From Hypomyces perniciosus (lineage: Eukaryota; Ascomycota; Sordariomycetes; Hypocreales; Hypocreaceae), in assembly GCA_008477525.1 (NCBI GenBank), contig SPDT01000003.1, positions 2,046,001 through 2,110,000 of the forward strand: 64,000 nt of DNA. Reading direction: 5' to 3'. Position numbers and translations under genes: made by a program. Every line of letters begins with the position of its first letter. Positions within the stretch are counted from its first letter, which is position 1. Below, one piece after another: positions 9,702 through 22,690 of the stretch. The notes under the pieces are model-generated. The model ran no database searches. It was not told where the DNA came from and saw only the letters and a list, made by a program, of their open reading frames with translations.

Positions 9702-12700
9702 ACAGTAGCTCTCTCTTTAGGCGCTGTTGCTTCGCTAGCGTATAGCTGTTAAGTGGCCCATCGTTAGATTCGATTAAGCTATATTTAGATATATAGTTAT
9801 CAAGGGCTGCTGTATCTTTAAATACATATATCGGTTCCTAAGTTAGCTTTATATATCCTTTCCACTATATTAATACTTCGCGGAAAGAGCCGCGACCTCG
9901 CCACTTAATCCTCGCGTAAAGGACCTCTTTAACTTCCTATTTATCCTCGCTATCCACTTATATCAGTAGTAGTTAAAGGTTATTTAAAATCTGGCCTAAA
10001 AAAAGGTTATTAGCCACTCTTTTTAATAGGTTAATATAAAATCGCAGGTATATATTAATTAATATGCCCAGTTCTATTATATAAAGGCTAATAACCTTTA
10101 TTACTATATACTTATAATATAAAGTATTAAGCTTTTTAAAAGGCCAGGGAGTATTATAATTGCCAAGGTATAGCTAGACTTTATCTTTTACTTTATATCT
10201 TTTAAAGGGGCCTCGCTGCTAGTTCGCGGAGTCTTTATAGTATTATTGTATAGCAGTAAGTACTGCTTAAGCAAAGGCGGTTACTCCTTTTAGTCTTTTA
10301 ACTATTTCTTTTATAGCCTTCTCCTTTAAGTCCTTTAATCTAATAGCTTTATTTTCTTTTATATATAGCTAAAGGGGTTCTATATAATAGCTGTATTTAA
10401 AGAAAAAGGGGCTTATTTAAATAACTGTATATTTACAGTTATTTAAAGCTAGTTACACTACCAGGAAAAAGTCTCCTTAATCGCTCTAAGAGTAATTTAT
10501 ATATACTTTAAAGTATACTTAGATCTTTTAGTTACTCCTCTTTAATCTACTATTAGTCTATAAGTAATATACTATATTTAGGCATTATTAAATTCCTGCT
10601 AGTTTACAGAAAGCTCTCTAAAAGCAGCTAATTTAATTAAATCCTTAATCGCTAACTATAAATTAAAGTATTTTATAAAACTAATAGTAGTATTAAAGGA
10701 ACCTCTTTATATATACTTCTGCCTTTATACTCTCTATTACTTTAAAGGTAATATTTTTAATAAGCCAGTTAATAATAACCTAAAAGTATTATACCTATAT
10801 TAATCCTATAAATAATAGGTTAACTATAAAGTTTATAGCTAAATTGCTGTAGATACGCTAAAGAATAGGTAATAGTTTAAAAAGTCTTTATTTATAGCTT
10901 TTCTATACTTTTCCTCTTTTATATATACTATAGTTATAGAGGAATTATTAAACTATACTGCTAATTCCTAGCTAAAAAAACCTATAGGAAATAATAGCTA
11001 AGCTTCCATTATAACCTAAATAGCCTAAAACTGCAGTATTATATTCTACTTATATAATGCAAGTGCACAGCGTTTTGCCTTTTTCTTTAATTATAGCCAA
11101 TACCTAAATATAGTCTTAGAATATTAATCTCTATTCTTTATTAATTATATATTCCAATATCTATACTTTAAATTAAAGGTTTACAGGGAGGGAGCGCTTT
11201 TCCTTCCTAACTGCAGTATATACCTATTAATATACTAGGTCCTTTTAAATCATTAGGTTCTATAGGTCCTATATTTTCTCGTTTCTGTTAAATATATACA
11301 TTAAAGGGAGATTAATATCACTATCTTTAAATCTCTATATCGCTAGTACAGCTAGGATAAATTATATATAGCAGCTTAGTTTACGCTTATTGCCTTTATT
11401 AAATGGAAGGTTTTATTCCCTGCAGTTTAATGCATTAAGAGCGGCTGCTTTACTGCCTGGCCTATATTAGATTATAAAATTAAACTAAGAAAAGAATTCT
11501 GTTTAATATATTTATTGGTTAAAGAGTTTCTTGCGTATTATAAAGAACTGCAAATTCTTATACTTTAAAATAACTATAAAGGGGTTACAGTTATATAGCT
11601 TTACTTTTTACTTTTTTAAATAATAAATTACTGCTAGTATTTCTTTATTATAAATAAAATAATTATATTTAATAGGGCTTAACTTTTATAAATAGTAAAC
11701 TATAGTATAATATTCTCCCTTTTTATTTTCTTATAACAAAACTCCTTTTAAAGTATATTTTAAATAGTCTGCTTTAATAAAGGTATATTTTATAAAATCC
11801 TAAGCTTATAGTATAAGGGCTTTAATAAAAAAGTATTTAAGCTTTTAAAAGGCTACTTCTTTTATATCTTTCTATTAAAAAGGGGTCTTTTTTTTAATTA
11901 GCTTTATAAACAGGTAGGCTATCTGAAAGAACCTAAAGATAAATATCCAGTAATAATTAATAAAGTTAAAGAAGCTTTAAACTCTTATTACTATTATAAA
12001 TGCCTGCTATTTACTAATAGTTTACTGCTTTTTAAAGTTATAGGCAATTCCTTTACTAATATATATAATAAACCTAAAGTATTTAATCTTTTTCTATATA
12101 AACGCGCACTTTTTAAGATTTAAGTATAGCCTAGTATTAGCAAAGGCGTATAAAACTCGCTAGACTTTCTATATATAGTCCTTTTATAACCTATTAGTAT
12201 AGATTAGGATATTGTTAAGGTATATAGATATAAAGTCGTTTAAAAAGGGGCATAATACCTAGTTAATATACTATTAAAACACTATTAATACGCTAATAAA
12301 TCTAAATAAAACTACCTGCCATTTATATAGGCTATAGTATATATAGAATATAGTCTTATATTCTTCTCTTTTTGCGACCTTAATTTTATAAAATACAGCT
12401 ACTATATCTAGCTTTATAAACCACTTTACTTTTATTAAGCTATTAAAGGTTTTAGAAAAAAAGGGGAAAGGGTAGCAATCTTGCTATATTATTGCATTTA
12501 AAGTGCAGTAGTTTACGCAAAAGCAAATTCCTCCTTTAGGTTTCCGAATAAAAAGGATAAAGGCTGCAGCAGTTAAGCTGCTAGCTTAAATAAATCCCTT
12601 ATTAAATAAATCGAGGAAAGTCTTCTATAACACTAATAATTCCTTGTATAATATACTATAAAGGGGGCCTTAAAAGAGTTCCGGTTTTTTACTGTATTTA

Positions 12701-14617
12701 TCGGCTTTTAAGGGAATCTGTAAATTAACTATAAGGCAGTATAATAGAAGCTTAATAGCTTCTTTTATAAAGAATAGTAAACAGAACTCTTTATATAGTT
12801 TAGGGGGGATATATTCCTAAAGATTTATAGGTTTTTTAAGCTAAAGTGTTTTTTTAATATTAAATAAACTAATAGCTTAAAGGAAATATATTTCCTTTTC
12901 GCTATTCCTTTTAATATAGCAGTATTCTGCTTATAATATTAAGGCTAATATAAGCCAGGCTCTTTATATAGCTTTAATATTCCTAGGCTCCTTTTTATCT
13001 GTAAATTATAGCTATAGGCCAGCTTTTTTATAGTTAACTTCCTTTTTAGCTGCATTATATACTACCTAGTTAACTTTAGCCTAAAGCTTATTAAGGATTA
13101 GGTTATAATTTAGTTTATTTACTATATAGGTATATTAATATTTAATATAGCTATATAGATTTAGGTAAATAATAGTGATATAGCTGGTTTCTACCTTTTT
13201 ATAGATTTTAGTAAAAGTTTTAATCTTCCTTTTAATAATTTTAATTTGCAGGAAGTATAATTTCCAGGCAAAAGAGGAGTTTATAATAGTATAAAGGTTA
13301 TAGCTAATATTAAATAGTACTATAATAGGTATATTCTCTATACTGGCTTATAATATTACTAATTTACCAGTTATTTACTCTTTAAACTCCTTTTATCCCT
13401 TTAATTCTTTCTTTATAGGCTTTAATGCTTAACTTTACATTAAAGCTAATCTTTTAACTTATCGCTAAAGTTATAGTTTTCTTTACTATTAATATACTAG
13501 TTATTATTATTAGACTTGCAGTCAGTAATCTAAACCTAATATACCTAGGCTTTATAGCCTTTTTTGCAAAACTAGGCAATATATCCCTCCTTCCTATAAT
13601 AGTAATATATAGCCTTTTAGGCAGTATCTGCCTTATTTACTAAAAAGCTGCGTTAATACTTGTTCTTTATACAGTTTATACCCCCTATCTAGGTATTACC
13701 CTCTTTATTAACTGCTTATATATAGTCTTTTAAAGTACAATATAGTTAAAGTTTATTATATTTTTTCTATTAAAAATAGCCTATTAAAGCAGCTCCTATA
13801 TTCTATTAGTCTAGATTTAATTATTTAATGCAGTTAGTAATATCCTAGACTTTAATAAGCTATTTACTATAAGTAAACGGCAGGTTTACTATTACTAAGC
13901 GGAATTATAGTTCTAGAGATAATGCTCCTTTAAGGAAAATAATCTTAGCTTAGTTAGCCTAGTTATCGCCACCTACCTTAAAAAGCTTTTATCTTTTTAC
14001 TTAAAAGTATATAGCTTTTATATAGCTTAATTTTAAAGTCTTTAATCTTTATAAGTATAGTTTAGGTATTATATAAATTCCGCTAGGTTATAGTTTTTAT
14101 TAATTCCTTTTAATATATAAAAGGTAATAATTACCTGCTTAAATATAATATTTAAGCAAGAGTTAATAAAGTACTATTATTTTCTATTACTATTATAAAA
14201 CTCTTTATTAAATTTAAGCTTTTCGCGTATATTTTACGCTTATATAGTATACTCCCTTTACTTTCCTAAGAATTTAAATAGGTTAAAGCGTAGCTTCCTT
14301 TTAACCTTAAGAGTTTATATAAACTCTATTATAAAGGTTAATATAGGCTTTATAGTTATAGCCTGCGCAGGTTTTTACTTAGGTTATAAAAAGAATAACA
14401 TTTTATATTCCTAGTTATTTAGCCTTTAAGTCGCTAATATTATAGAGTCTAGCTTTTTTATTAATATAGCTATTTATTCCTGTAAAGGTAAAATAGTTTA
14501 CTTAATCCGCGACTATACATTATTGCCCTTAAAGGCTTAATCTCCGAAATTTATTATTTTCCTTTTATAGTAAAAGTTCTATTACTTACTGGCTAGGTAG
14601 TAGCTAAGCTATAGATA

Positions 14618-14843
14618 TATAACAGGTATAGCTTAACTGGAAAGTATACAGTTAAGGCACTTCTATATTGTCTATCTATAGCTAAAGGAAGGAAGCTTTA
14701 TATTAGCTATATATACGTTATATAGTTGTATATATAGGGTTATGGCCGAGGTGGTTTCCTAATTAGGTAAGCGGTCTAGTATTAGTTGTATTTCCGGATT
14801 CAGCGTAGTCGTAATTCCAGGAGACATAGCCTAGCCTGTAACA
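14618..14843 (-). repeat. Gypsy-1 LTR (right)
   Basis: 226 bp, opens TATAACAGG where the partner has TGTAACAGG (a G-to-A change) and closes CCTGTAACA. Followed by the TSD AAAAG. Confidence 0.92.
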
Positions 14844-14938
14844 AAAAGCATTAAAAAGCTGCAGGTTATTAAATTTTAAAACCTATTTAATAATCTTAAA
14901 TTTAAAAAAAAGAAAAAGGTTTATTTTATATTTTTACT

Positions 14939-15518
14939 TGTTAAAATAACAAGGTTATACTGAACCTTATTTATGTATGGCTTCTAGGAAGCTATATATA
15001 ATGCAGCAATAAGGAAACGACTAAGAGTCTAGTTAGGTTAACAATGGATAAACAATTGAATTGTAACTAAACTAATAGCTAGAAAGCTATAGAATATCTA
15101 GTAATGTGCGGCTGGTGTAGAAGTGATTGTATGAACAATAGCTTTGTCTTCTACAATAGTCCTCCGATTAGATAATAGGAATGCGGCGGCAGAATTGGGT
15201 TCGTGGCCCCATTCCTATTTTCCGCAAAATTCATTTGTATAGGAAATCGGCTAAATCGACTCACGGCCATACAAACAGGAAACCATTTTGGTTAAATTTT
15301 TCACAATAGCCATTGTGGCCATTGTATTGAGTCTAGGGTAGGCGGGGCAGCTGGTCCTAGCTCAATTGTTATCGTTGAAGATAACAGAAATTTCCTGACT
15401 TATACCAAAGTTCCTCCAGAACTCGGTCCTAGCGTCGGGCCTAATTCCGGGTCTAGCCGGAATAGGAAGGTTACCTAAATACACTGAAATCCTTACTTTT
15501 TAGCCCTCCTTTTTAACA
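14939..15518 (+). repeat. solo LTR, family S, copy 1
   Basis: About 580 bp, opening TGTTAAAATAACAAGG and closing CCCTCCTTTTTAACA. The outside bases are TTACT on the left and TCACT on the right, a 5-bp TSD with one C-to-T change. No internal retrotransposon sequence is attached, so it is a solo LTR left by recombination. It is far less A+T-rich than the DNA around it. Confidence 0.85.
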
Positions 15519-17245
15519 TCACTATATTTATATAATATACTTTAAATAAAAGAATTAATAAAGTATTTAAATTTAAAGGTAAAAGTATTAAGAAATACTA
15601 GGATAATATTTAAAAGCTTTATTAATATAAATAAACTTACTTTAATGTTTATTAGACTTTGAATGCTTTATAAGATTCTTAAAAAGAATTTAGAAAGTAT
15701 ATTAAATAAAAGTTAAAAATATACTTTTATAAATCCTTTATTACTAGAAATAATATATAAAGAAGTAAAAGATTAATTAATATAGTAAATTAATAAAAGT
15801 AATTTTTTATAGTTAAAAAATAAATAGAATTAATAGGAATATAATATTTAAAATATAAAGGAATTATTAAACAGATTTATTATTATAAATAAATAAGTCA
15901 AAAAATAATTCTATTAATAAATAAAGCTATATAAAGTAGTAGGGAAAGTTTATAATAGTATAAAAGTATAAGATTATATAAAAATAGTTTTATAAAAGCA
16001 GTTAATAATTAGTTTTTTAAAAAGGAAAAGAGAAAAATAATTTAGAATAATTAAAGTAAAATATATTTAATAATAGTAGGTTTTTTTAAAATAATAAATA
16101 TATATTTATTATAGGATTAATAAAGTATATTAAATAATACTTAAAAAAGCCTTTAAATAGGTTTTATAATATTTACTATAGTTTATAATTAAAAATTTAC
16201 TTAAAGGCTTAATGTAGCTTTATTAAAGCTGGCAGTATATTTAGAAAATTTAATAAAACTATTAAATAGTTAAAAAGAGTTTAAAAACTATTTATTAAAG
16301 GATTAGTTTTTTAAAGCTATATAAATGGAAATTAATATATTATATAAGTAAAATATTTAAAAAGAAATTAAAGAATAAATAGTATATATAAAACCTTTAC
16401 CTATTAAATACGTATTTATATATAAGTTTAATAAAAAAAGGAAATTAAAATACTATAAAGTATAGTTTATAATATAAGGTAATTTACAGGAATACTTTAT
16501 AATAGAGAGTATATATACAATAATACTTATAGTATACTCTTTTTATATAATAATAGATTTAATAGCTAGATTTAATTTAAAGATAAAGCAGTTTAATATA
16601 AAGAATATTTTCTTTAATATAACTAGAGATAAATAAAGGATATTTATAATATATAAACTATTAAATAGATTTAAGTGAGAAAATATATATATAAAGCCTA
16701 ATAAAGCTTTATATAGGCTAAGGGATTTACTATAATTATAATATAATAAATTATAATTAACTTTAAAAAAATAAAGATTAAAAGTATATTTAAAAAAGCT
16801 AAATTTTTTCTTTATACTTAATAAAAAGATTTTTCTAGTCTTTTATATTAATAATATTTTAATTATATATTATAGAGATAATAAAGTATTAGCAATTAAG
16901 CTTATAGCTAGCTTAAAAGGAAAATATAAATTAATTAAAAGTAAAGATATAAAGTAATTCCTAGGAATTAATATTATGTAAAATTGCAAGGAGTATAGGA
17001 TATACCTGTTATATAAAATGTATTTTAAAAAGATAATATCATATAATACTTTAATTTAATTAAAGGGAAATAATTTTTAATTGTTTTTATTTTAATAATT
17101 AAATATAAAAAGAATATTAATTAAATAAAACTTAAAGAAATTAAAAGCTATTAAAAGAAAATAAGATCAATACTCTATACTGTAATTATACTTTAATTTC
17201 ATATTACTTTTATAGTATTCATACTTTTAAAATTCTTAAATAACC
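15519..17245 (+). mobile_element. RIP-mutated Copia internal region with reverse transcriptase
   Basis: On the + strand from about 16390 the order of Copia reverse transcriptase motifs survives among stops: YKFNKKRKLKYYKV, FNLKIKQFNIKNIFFN (family: 'LEIHQLDVKTAFLNG'), NKALYRLRDL (family: 'KALYGLKQSP'), FYINNILIIY (family: 'YVDDILI') and FLGINIM. The catalytic Asp pair is now Asn-Asn. The RNase H end is missing or unreadable. Confidence 0.75.
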
Positions 17246-17509
17246 TGTTAGGTTAAGTAAGCCGGGGCCCTACTGCTTGCCGGCGCTAGGGAGCTCTTAT
17301 CTGCTTTGTTAGCAGATATAAGCTGACATACATATCGCGTAAGCAATATGTCAGACTATACAGGCGCTTACAGCGCCTGCATACAGCTTCTTCTTTGTGT
17401 TAGCTATATGTATATATAGCGAGGCCACTACGGCATATTCTCTTTTATAGAATCAAGCTTCGTTTCCTATCTCTCTATACTCTATATAGCTGTGCCGCGC
17501 TCCGCCACA
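17246..17509 (+). repeat. Copia LTR
   Basis: 264 bp, TGTTAGGTTAAGTAAGC to TCCGCCACA. A second, more mutated copy lies inverted at 27247-27508. The primer-binding site follows directly, so this LTR acts as the 5' LTR of the sequence to its right, although Copia reverse transcriptase sequence also ends against it on the left. Confidence 0.8.
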
Positions 17510-17524
17510 GTTATAAGCCCAGGT
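17510..17524 (+). other. primer-binding site of the Copia element
   Basis: GTTATAAGCCCAGG directly after the LTR matches, bar one G-to-A change, the GTTATGAGCCCAG of many Copia elements, which pairs with a half-molecule of initiator tRNA-Met. Confidence 0.65.
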
Positions 17525-17693
17525 AGTAACTATTAAAGTTACTAAAAACTTTTACTTCGATATTATATCTCTCTTTATACCCTTTACCTTCGCCTTTAAG
17601 CTGCTAAAGCTATCTTTTACGATAGATAGTGCAGGGGATATCGCTTTCACGAAGCTGGAATTAATAATCTAGTGGATTAAATGTGTTAAAATA
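17525..17693 (+). mobile_element. start of Copia gag region
   Basis: Little-mutated stretch with ISLFIPFTFAFKL-like and SAGDIAFTKLEL readings, typical of the N-terminus of Copia polyproteins. The corresponding part of the inverted copy lies just left of 27247. Interrupted at 17694 by a solo LTR. Confidence 0.55.
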
Positions 17694-18265
17694 ACGAGGT
17701 TATACTGAACCTCATTTAAGTGCAGCTTCAAGGAAGGTGCACCCAACACAGCAATAAAGAAACGACTGAGAGTCTAATTGGGTTAACAATGGATAAACAA
17801 TTGAATTGTAACTGAACTAATAGCTAGAAAACTATAAAATATCTAGTGACGTGCGGCTAGTGTAGAAGTGAATTATATAAACAATAGCTTTGTCTTCTAT
17901 AATAGTCCTCCGACCTAACAATAGGTGTGCGGTAGCAGAATTGGGTTCGTAGCCGCATTTTTATTTTCTGCAAAATTCATGTGTATGTAAAATCGGTCAA
18001 ATCGACTCACGGCTATACAAACAGGAAACCATTTTAGTCAGATTTTTCACAATAGCCATTATGGCCATTATATTGAGTCTAGGGTAGGCGGGGTAGCTGG
18101 TCCTAGCTTAATTGTTATCGTTAAAGATAATAGAAATTTCCTGACTTATACCGAAGTTCCTCTGGAACTCGGTCCTAGCGTCGGGCCTAATTCCAGGTCT
18201 GGCCAGAATAGGAAGGTTACCCAATTATACAGAAATCCTTGCTTTTTAGCCCTCCTTTTTTAACA
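17694..18265 (+). repeat. solo LTR, family S, copy 2
   Basis: TGTTAAAATAACGAGG to CCTCCTTTTTTAACA. Flanks AAATG and AAATT agree at four of five bases. No internal sequence attached. Confidence 0.82.
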
Positions 18266-18713
18266 AAATTATTATTTAAACTATTAATAGATTTAGTAAA
18301 AGACTTTTTTAAGAGCTTTTCTAAGCTATACCCTTTAGTAGCTAGGTAATATATACTAGTAAAAGCAGTATCCTTTATAGTTTATTTCTAGTTTGATTGA
18401 TTTTTTTAATTCTTTTAATTTCTTTAATTCTTTTAATTTCCCTTCCTCTTTTAAGAATTAAAAGTTAGCTTTTAATTAAGGGATTTAAAAGGCCCTAAAG
18501 CTTTATTAACTTTATATACAGTTAAAGATACATTCTTAGTTTCTTTTAATATATTTATTATAAGAAACTAAATATTGAAACTTTTAGTTAATTACTTAAT
18601 AACTTTACTAGATTTAATAATTCCTTTAATTTTTTTAATTTACTGAGGATAAGTTTTTTTAAGGTATTTAAATATTGATTTACTTGGTTTAGTATATTAA
18701 TATTGTTAAAAAG
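18266..18713. mobile_element. RIP-mutated Copia remnant between two solo LTRs
   Basis: A+T-rich with runs such as 'aattcttttaatttctttaattc'. By position it is the continuation of the gag region cut by the flanking LTRs; no protein motif is readable. Confidence 0.4.
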
Positions 18714-19283
18714 GAGGGCTAAAAAGCAAGGATTTCTGTGTAATTGGGTAACCTTCCTATTCTGGCTAGACCCGGAATTAGGCCTGACGCTAGGACCGAG
18801 TTCCGGAGGAACTTCGGTGTAAGTCAGGAAATTTCTATTATCTTCAATGATAACAATTGAGCTAGGACCAGCTACCCCGCCTACCCTAAACTCAATACAA
18901 TGGCCATAATGGCTATTGTGAAAAATCTAACCAAAATGGTTTCCTGTTTGTATGGCCGTGAGTCAATTTGACCGATTTTACATACAAATGAATTTTGCGG
19001 AAAATAGGAATGCAGCCACAAACCCAATTCTGCCACTGCACACCTATTATTAGGTCGGAGGACTATTATAGAAGACAAAGCTATTGTTCATACAATCACT
19101 TCTACACCAGCCGCACATCACTAGATATTCTATAGCTTTCTAGCTATTAGTTTAGTTACAATTCAATTGTTTATCCATTATTAACCTAACTAGACTCTTA
19201 GTCGTTTCCTTATTGCTGCGTTGGGTGCACTTTCCTAGAAGCTGCACTTAAATAAGGTTCAGTATAACCTTGTTATTTTAACA
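18714..19283 (-). repeat. solo LTR, family S, copy 3 (inverted)
   Basis: Reverse complement of the family: + strand opens TGTTAAAAAGGAGGGC and closes CTTGTTATTTTAACA. Perfect 5-bp TSD AATAT on both sides (18709-18713 and 19284-19288). Confidence 0.9.
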
Positions 19284-20393
19284 AATATTAACCTTTAAAA
19301 TAGCTAGTTTAGTTAATTAGCTGTTAAAAGTAGTATTAAATTTAGTTAAAGATCCTTTATAATTACTGTAATTTAACAAGTGAAATTCCCTATAAAAAGA
19401 GTCTCTTTATAAAGTATTAAAGTAATTATATTATCTTTTAAATGCTAAAAATGATTCTTTTAAGCTTTAAATTTAAGTAATAGATACAGTAATAATAGCA
19501 GTTAAACTATCTTTAATTAATATAAATTATAAAGCCTATTTTGAATTAAATATAGAATTAGTAACTATAAGATTTTCTATAAAAGTATAGTAATCTATAG
19601 CCTTTAATATAATATTTAAAGACTGTTTCTATTAATTAAAATTATCAAGACTTATTAGCTTATAGTTTTTAAAAAAGCTTTAGACTTTTTTTAATGCCTC
19701 TTTAATAAAGCTACTATTTAAAATAGAAATAATAGTTTAGGGTTAAAGAATAGATAAAAACAAAACCTAGATTAATATAGGAATAGGAGTAGGAGCTTGT
19801 ATTAGTATTAGTATAGGGGCTATAGGATTAATTTCTATTAGACTAGTAGTTTTAGGTTAAAGACCTAATATAATAGTAGTTAGGCTAGCTAAAGTTTTAA
19901 ATAACTGTAATATAGTAGTATTTTAACCCTTTAACTATACCTTTACTGTTTTAGTAAAGGCCCTTTATACCTAAAGCGCTTGTTTTATATTCTATACTTA
20001 AATAAATAGATCCCTTTACTGCTAGGGAGAGCTATTATCCTTAATTAAGGAAATAGGGCTGCTAAGAGCCTTAATAGGTTAACTTATACTATTAATATCA
20101 GACCTATATCCTATAGAAATAGGAAATAATACTATATATTATATAGTATATAATAAAGATTACTAATAGTGAAAATAGTAATAGTAGTATTACTATAACT
20201 ATAATAATATTTATAGTAGAAGCTTAAAAATAGCTTTAAATAGCTAAAAATCCTAAAAAGCGCTAATATAAGTATTAGGATAAGCACTATAAAAACCTAT
20301 TATAAGTGCTATAGTAGCGCTAAGGGAAGTGCTGTAACTATTAGGGAAATCCATTAATTAAGACTTAAGGAAAACTCTCCCAGGCTTATAACC
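19284..20393. mobile_element. RIP-mutated repeat remnant
   Basis: A+T-rich with stops in all frames and short near-repeats of 'gtaatagtagta'. Probably the rest of the gag/integrase region of the same Copia lineage; I cannot assign a domain. Confidence 0.35.
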
Positions 20394-20974
20394 TATTAAA
20401 GTAATAAGGTTATATTAAACTTTATTTATATATGGCGTTGAGTAAGCTGTATATAATGCAGTAATAAAGAAATAACCAAAAGTTTATTAAGTAAACAATA
20501 AACTAAATAATTGAATTATATTTAATTTAATAGCTAGAAAGCTATAGAATATTTAATAATATACAGCTATATTATAAAAGTGATTGTAGAATAATCCTTT
20601 GTTTTCTATAATAGTCCTCTAACCTAAAAATAGGCATATAGTGGCAGAATTGGGTTTATAGCCGTATTCCTAGTTTCTGCAAAATTTATTTATATAGGAA
20701 ATCGGCTAAATTAACTTACAGCTATATAAATAGGAAACCATTTTAGTCAGATTTTTTATAATAGCTATTGTGCCTATTGTATTAAGTCTAGGGTAGGCGG
20801 GGTAGCTGGTCTTAGCTTAATTGTTATTGTTAAGGATAATAGAAATTTCCTGATTTACATTAAAGTTCCTCCAGGAACTCGGTCCTAGTGTCGGGCCTAA
20901 TTCCGGGTCTAGCCAGAATAGGAAGGTAACCTAATTACACTAAAATCCTTGCTTCTTAGCCCTCCTTTTTAACA
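20394..20974 (+). repeat. solo LTR, family S, copy 4
   Basis: Opens TATTAAAGTAATAAGG (G-to-A version of the family start) and closes CCCTCCTTTTTAACA. More RIP-mutated than the other copies. Flanks TAACC and AAAGC do not match, so a deletion or rearrangement followed insertion. Confidence 0.8.
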
Positions 20975-22254
20975 AAAGCTTTTTAAATAAGTAAATTAAT
21001 CTTAAATAGTTAAAAATAAATATATTAACTGCCTTTAATTTTATTTTTTACATTTTTTTAATTATTAATATTATTATTAATATTAATATTAATAGTAATA
21101 TAGCTTTTACTATAAATATTATACTTTTAATTAATTCTTTTTATATTATATATTTATTAACTATTAGTAAAATTATAAAAGAAAAATACTTTATTAATAA
21201 AGTATAGTTATAGTTACCCCTTAAAGGTAGTTTATTATAGCACTAATCGCTTAACTGGCTAAATAGCTATATTTGCTACTACTTTTGCGCTAGCTTTTAC
21301 TTTAGCTCCTACTTTTACACTAATTAATCCACCTTCTTCTCTTTTAGCTGGCTCTTTACTAAGCTTAAAGTATAATCATTTAATCCCCCTCTCTGCTAGC
21401 CTTTAAGCAGTATTAATTGCTTTTTAGCCTATTTCTTATACTGCTTTTACTGCTACTACACTTACTACTACTGCTATTACATTTACCTTTACCTTTATTA
21501 TTACTATTGCCTTTACTACTATACTATTATCCTTTTTTTATAAAGGTTATTTAAAGTTAGTAATTATTAATAAAAAAACACTTTTTTTAATATATTTTTA
21601 TTATTTACTTTTAATAATATATTATTTACTTTAATAATAATTATTAATATACCTTTTAATAAACTACTTTTTAATTTACCTATATTATTTTATTTAATTA
21701 TATACTTTATAATTATTTAATATTTATATTAATTATATATTAACTTTTTTCAACCATAAATAATAAGAACAATTAAATAAATATATTATTTTTCTTTTAT
21801 ATATTTATAAACTTATATAATTAAATAATATTTTAATATAAAAAGGTATTGCGCTTTTAATTTAATTTATTAAAAAAGGAGAATTTAATATACTTTAAAA
21901 AGGCTACTGCTTTAAATAGTAATAGTAATAATACTTTTTATATATAAGCGTATAAAAGGTAAAAGGCTTTGAAAAAATAGTTATTATAATAATAAAATAT
22001 ACCGTTTATACTATATAGCTTATAAATTAAGATTAACTAGTTTTTTATATTTTTATATATTTTATTCCAGTAATTATATAGTTATTAAATTTAATAATAT
22101 TTTAAAGTATTTAAAGTATTACTATAATAAAGCTTTAATAAGCCTATTAGTAAATATAAAGTAAATAAAAAAAATAGAAAACTATAAATATTTTTATTTA
22201 ATATTTTTAGTAAAGTTATATATTTTATATATTAATAAAATATAAGTAAATATT
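20975..22254. other. A+T-rich RIP-mutated DNA
   Basis: No readable gene. A low-complexity part at about 21240-21550 keeps more C and is rich in 'ctactact' and 'ctttacc' units; either strand could once have coded a Ser/Thr-rich or Lys/Arg/Ser-rich segment. Confidence 0.4.
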
Positions 22255-22690
22255 AATTTATATCCTTTTTTATTATTTAAATAAAATTAAACAGTTTAGC
22301 TTAAATTATAAATATACTAATAATACTTTAATATATTCTATTTTATAAAATAAACTTTAACAACAGTATAATAAAATACTTTTAAAATAACTTTTAATTA
22401 TTTATATTATTAATAAAAAAAGTATTACTTAAAGCAGTTAAAAGGTATATTTCCTTTTTCGTTTTAAATTAAAAAGTTTCAAAATACTATATATATAAAT
22501 AATAAATTAATTAATTAATTATTTTAAACTATCTTTTATTAAAGTTAATTAAAAACTATAATAAAGTTAAAGCACTATATATTATTTTAAGCTTTATTAT
22601 AATAGTTATATAAAATATTAATTTTACTTTTCTTAATATATTTTAATAGTTACTTTTCAAGTTTATAATATACTTTTCTTAAACATTCTA
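22255..22690 (+). repeat. diverged direct repeat, copy 1
   Basis: About 430 bp that aligns in the same orientation with 27600-28030, sharing long words such as 'aaatactatatatataaata' and 'ttaattaaaaactataataaag'. Differences are mostly C/T and G/A. Family unknown. Confidence 0.7.

Larger units (their letters stand above)
9461..14843 (-). mobile_element. Gypsy-1: complete Ty3/Gypsy LTR retrotransposon, RIP-mutated
   Basis: Two 226-bp direct LTRs (9461-9686 and 14618-14843) flank 4.9 kb, and a perfect 5-bp TSD AAAAG lies outside (9456-9460 and 14844-14848). Minus orientation follows from the complement of a polypurine tract, ACCCCCCCTTCTT, touching the left LTR at 9689-9701. It also follows from the minus-strand reading at about 12350-12620, which gives a Gypsy reverse transcriptase stretch (FIRKPKGGICFCVNY, where the family has 'LFVKKKDGGLRLCVDYR'). 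Stops throughout mean no protein is made. It is inserted in the Copia remnant. Confidence 0.9.

Noticed and set aside
18881..19078. 65-codon open frame, also seen at 45167-45364
   Set aside because: Both lie inside family-S LTR copies, and the matching frame is just the conserved LTR sequence; no protein family is recognisable.
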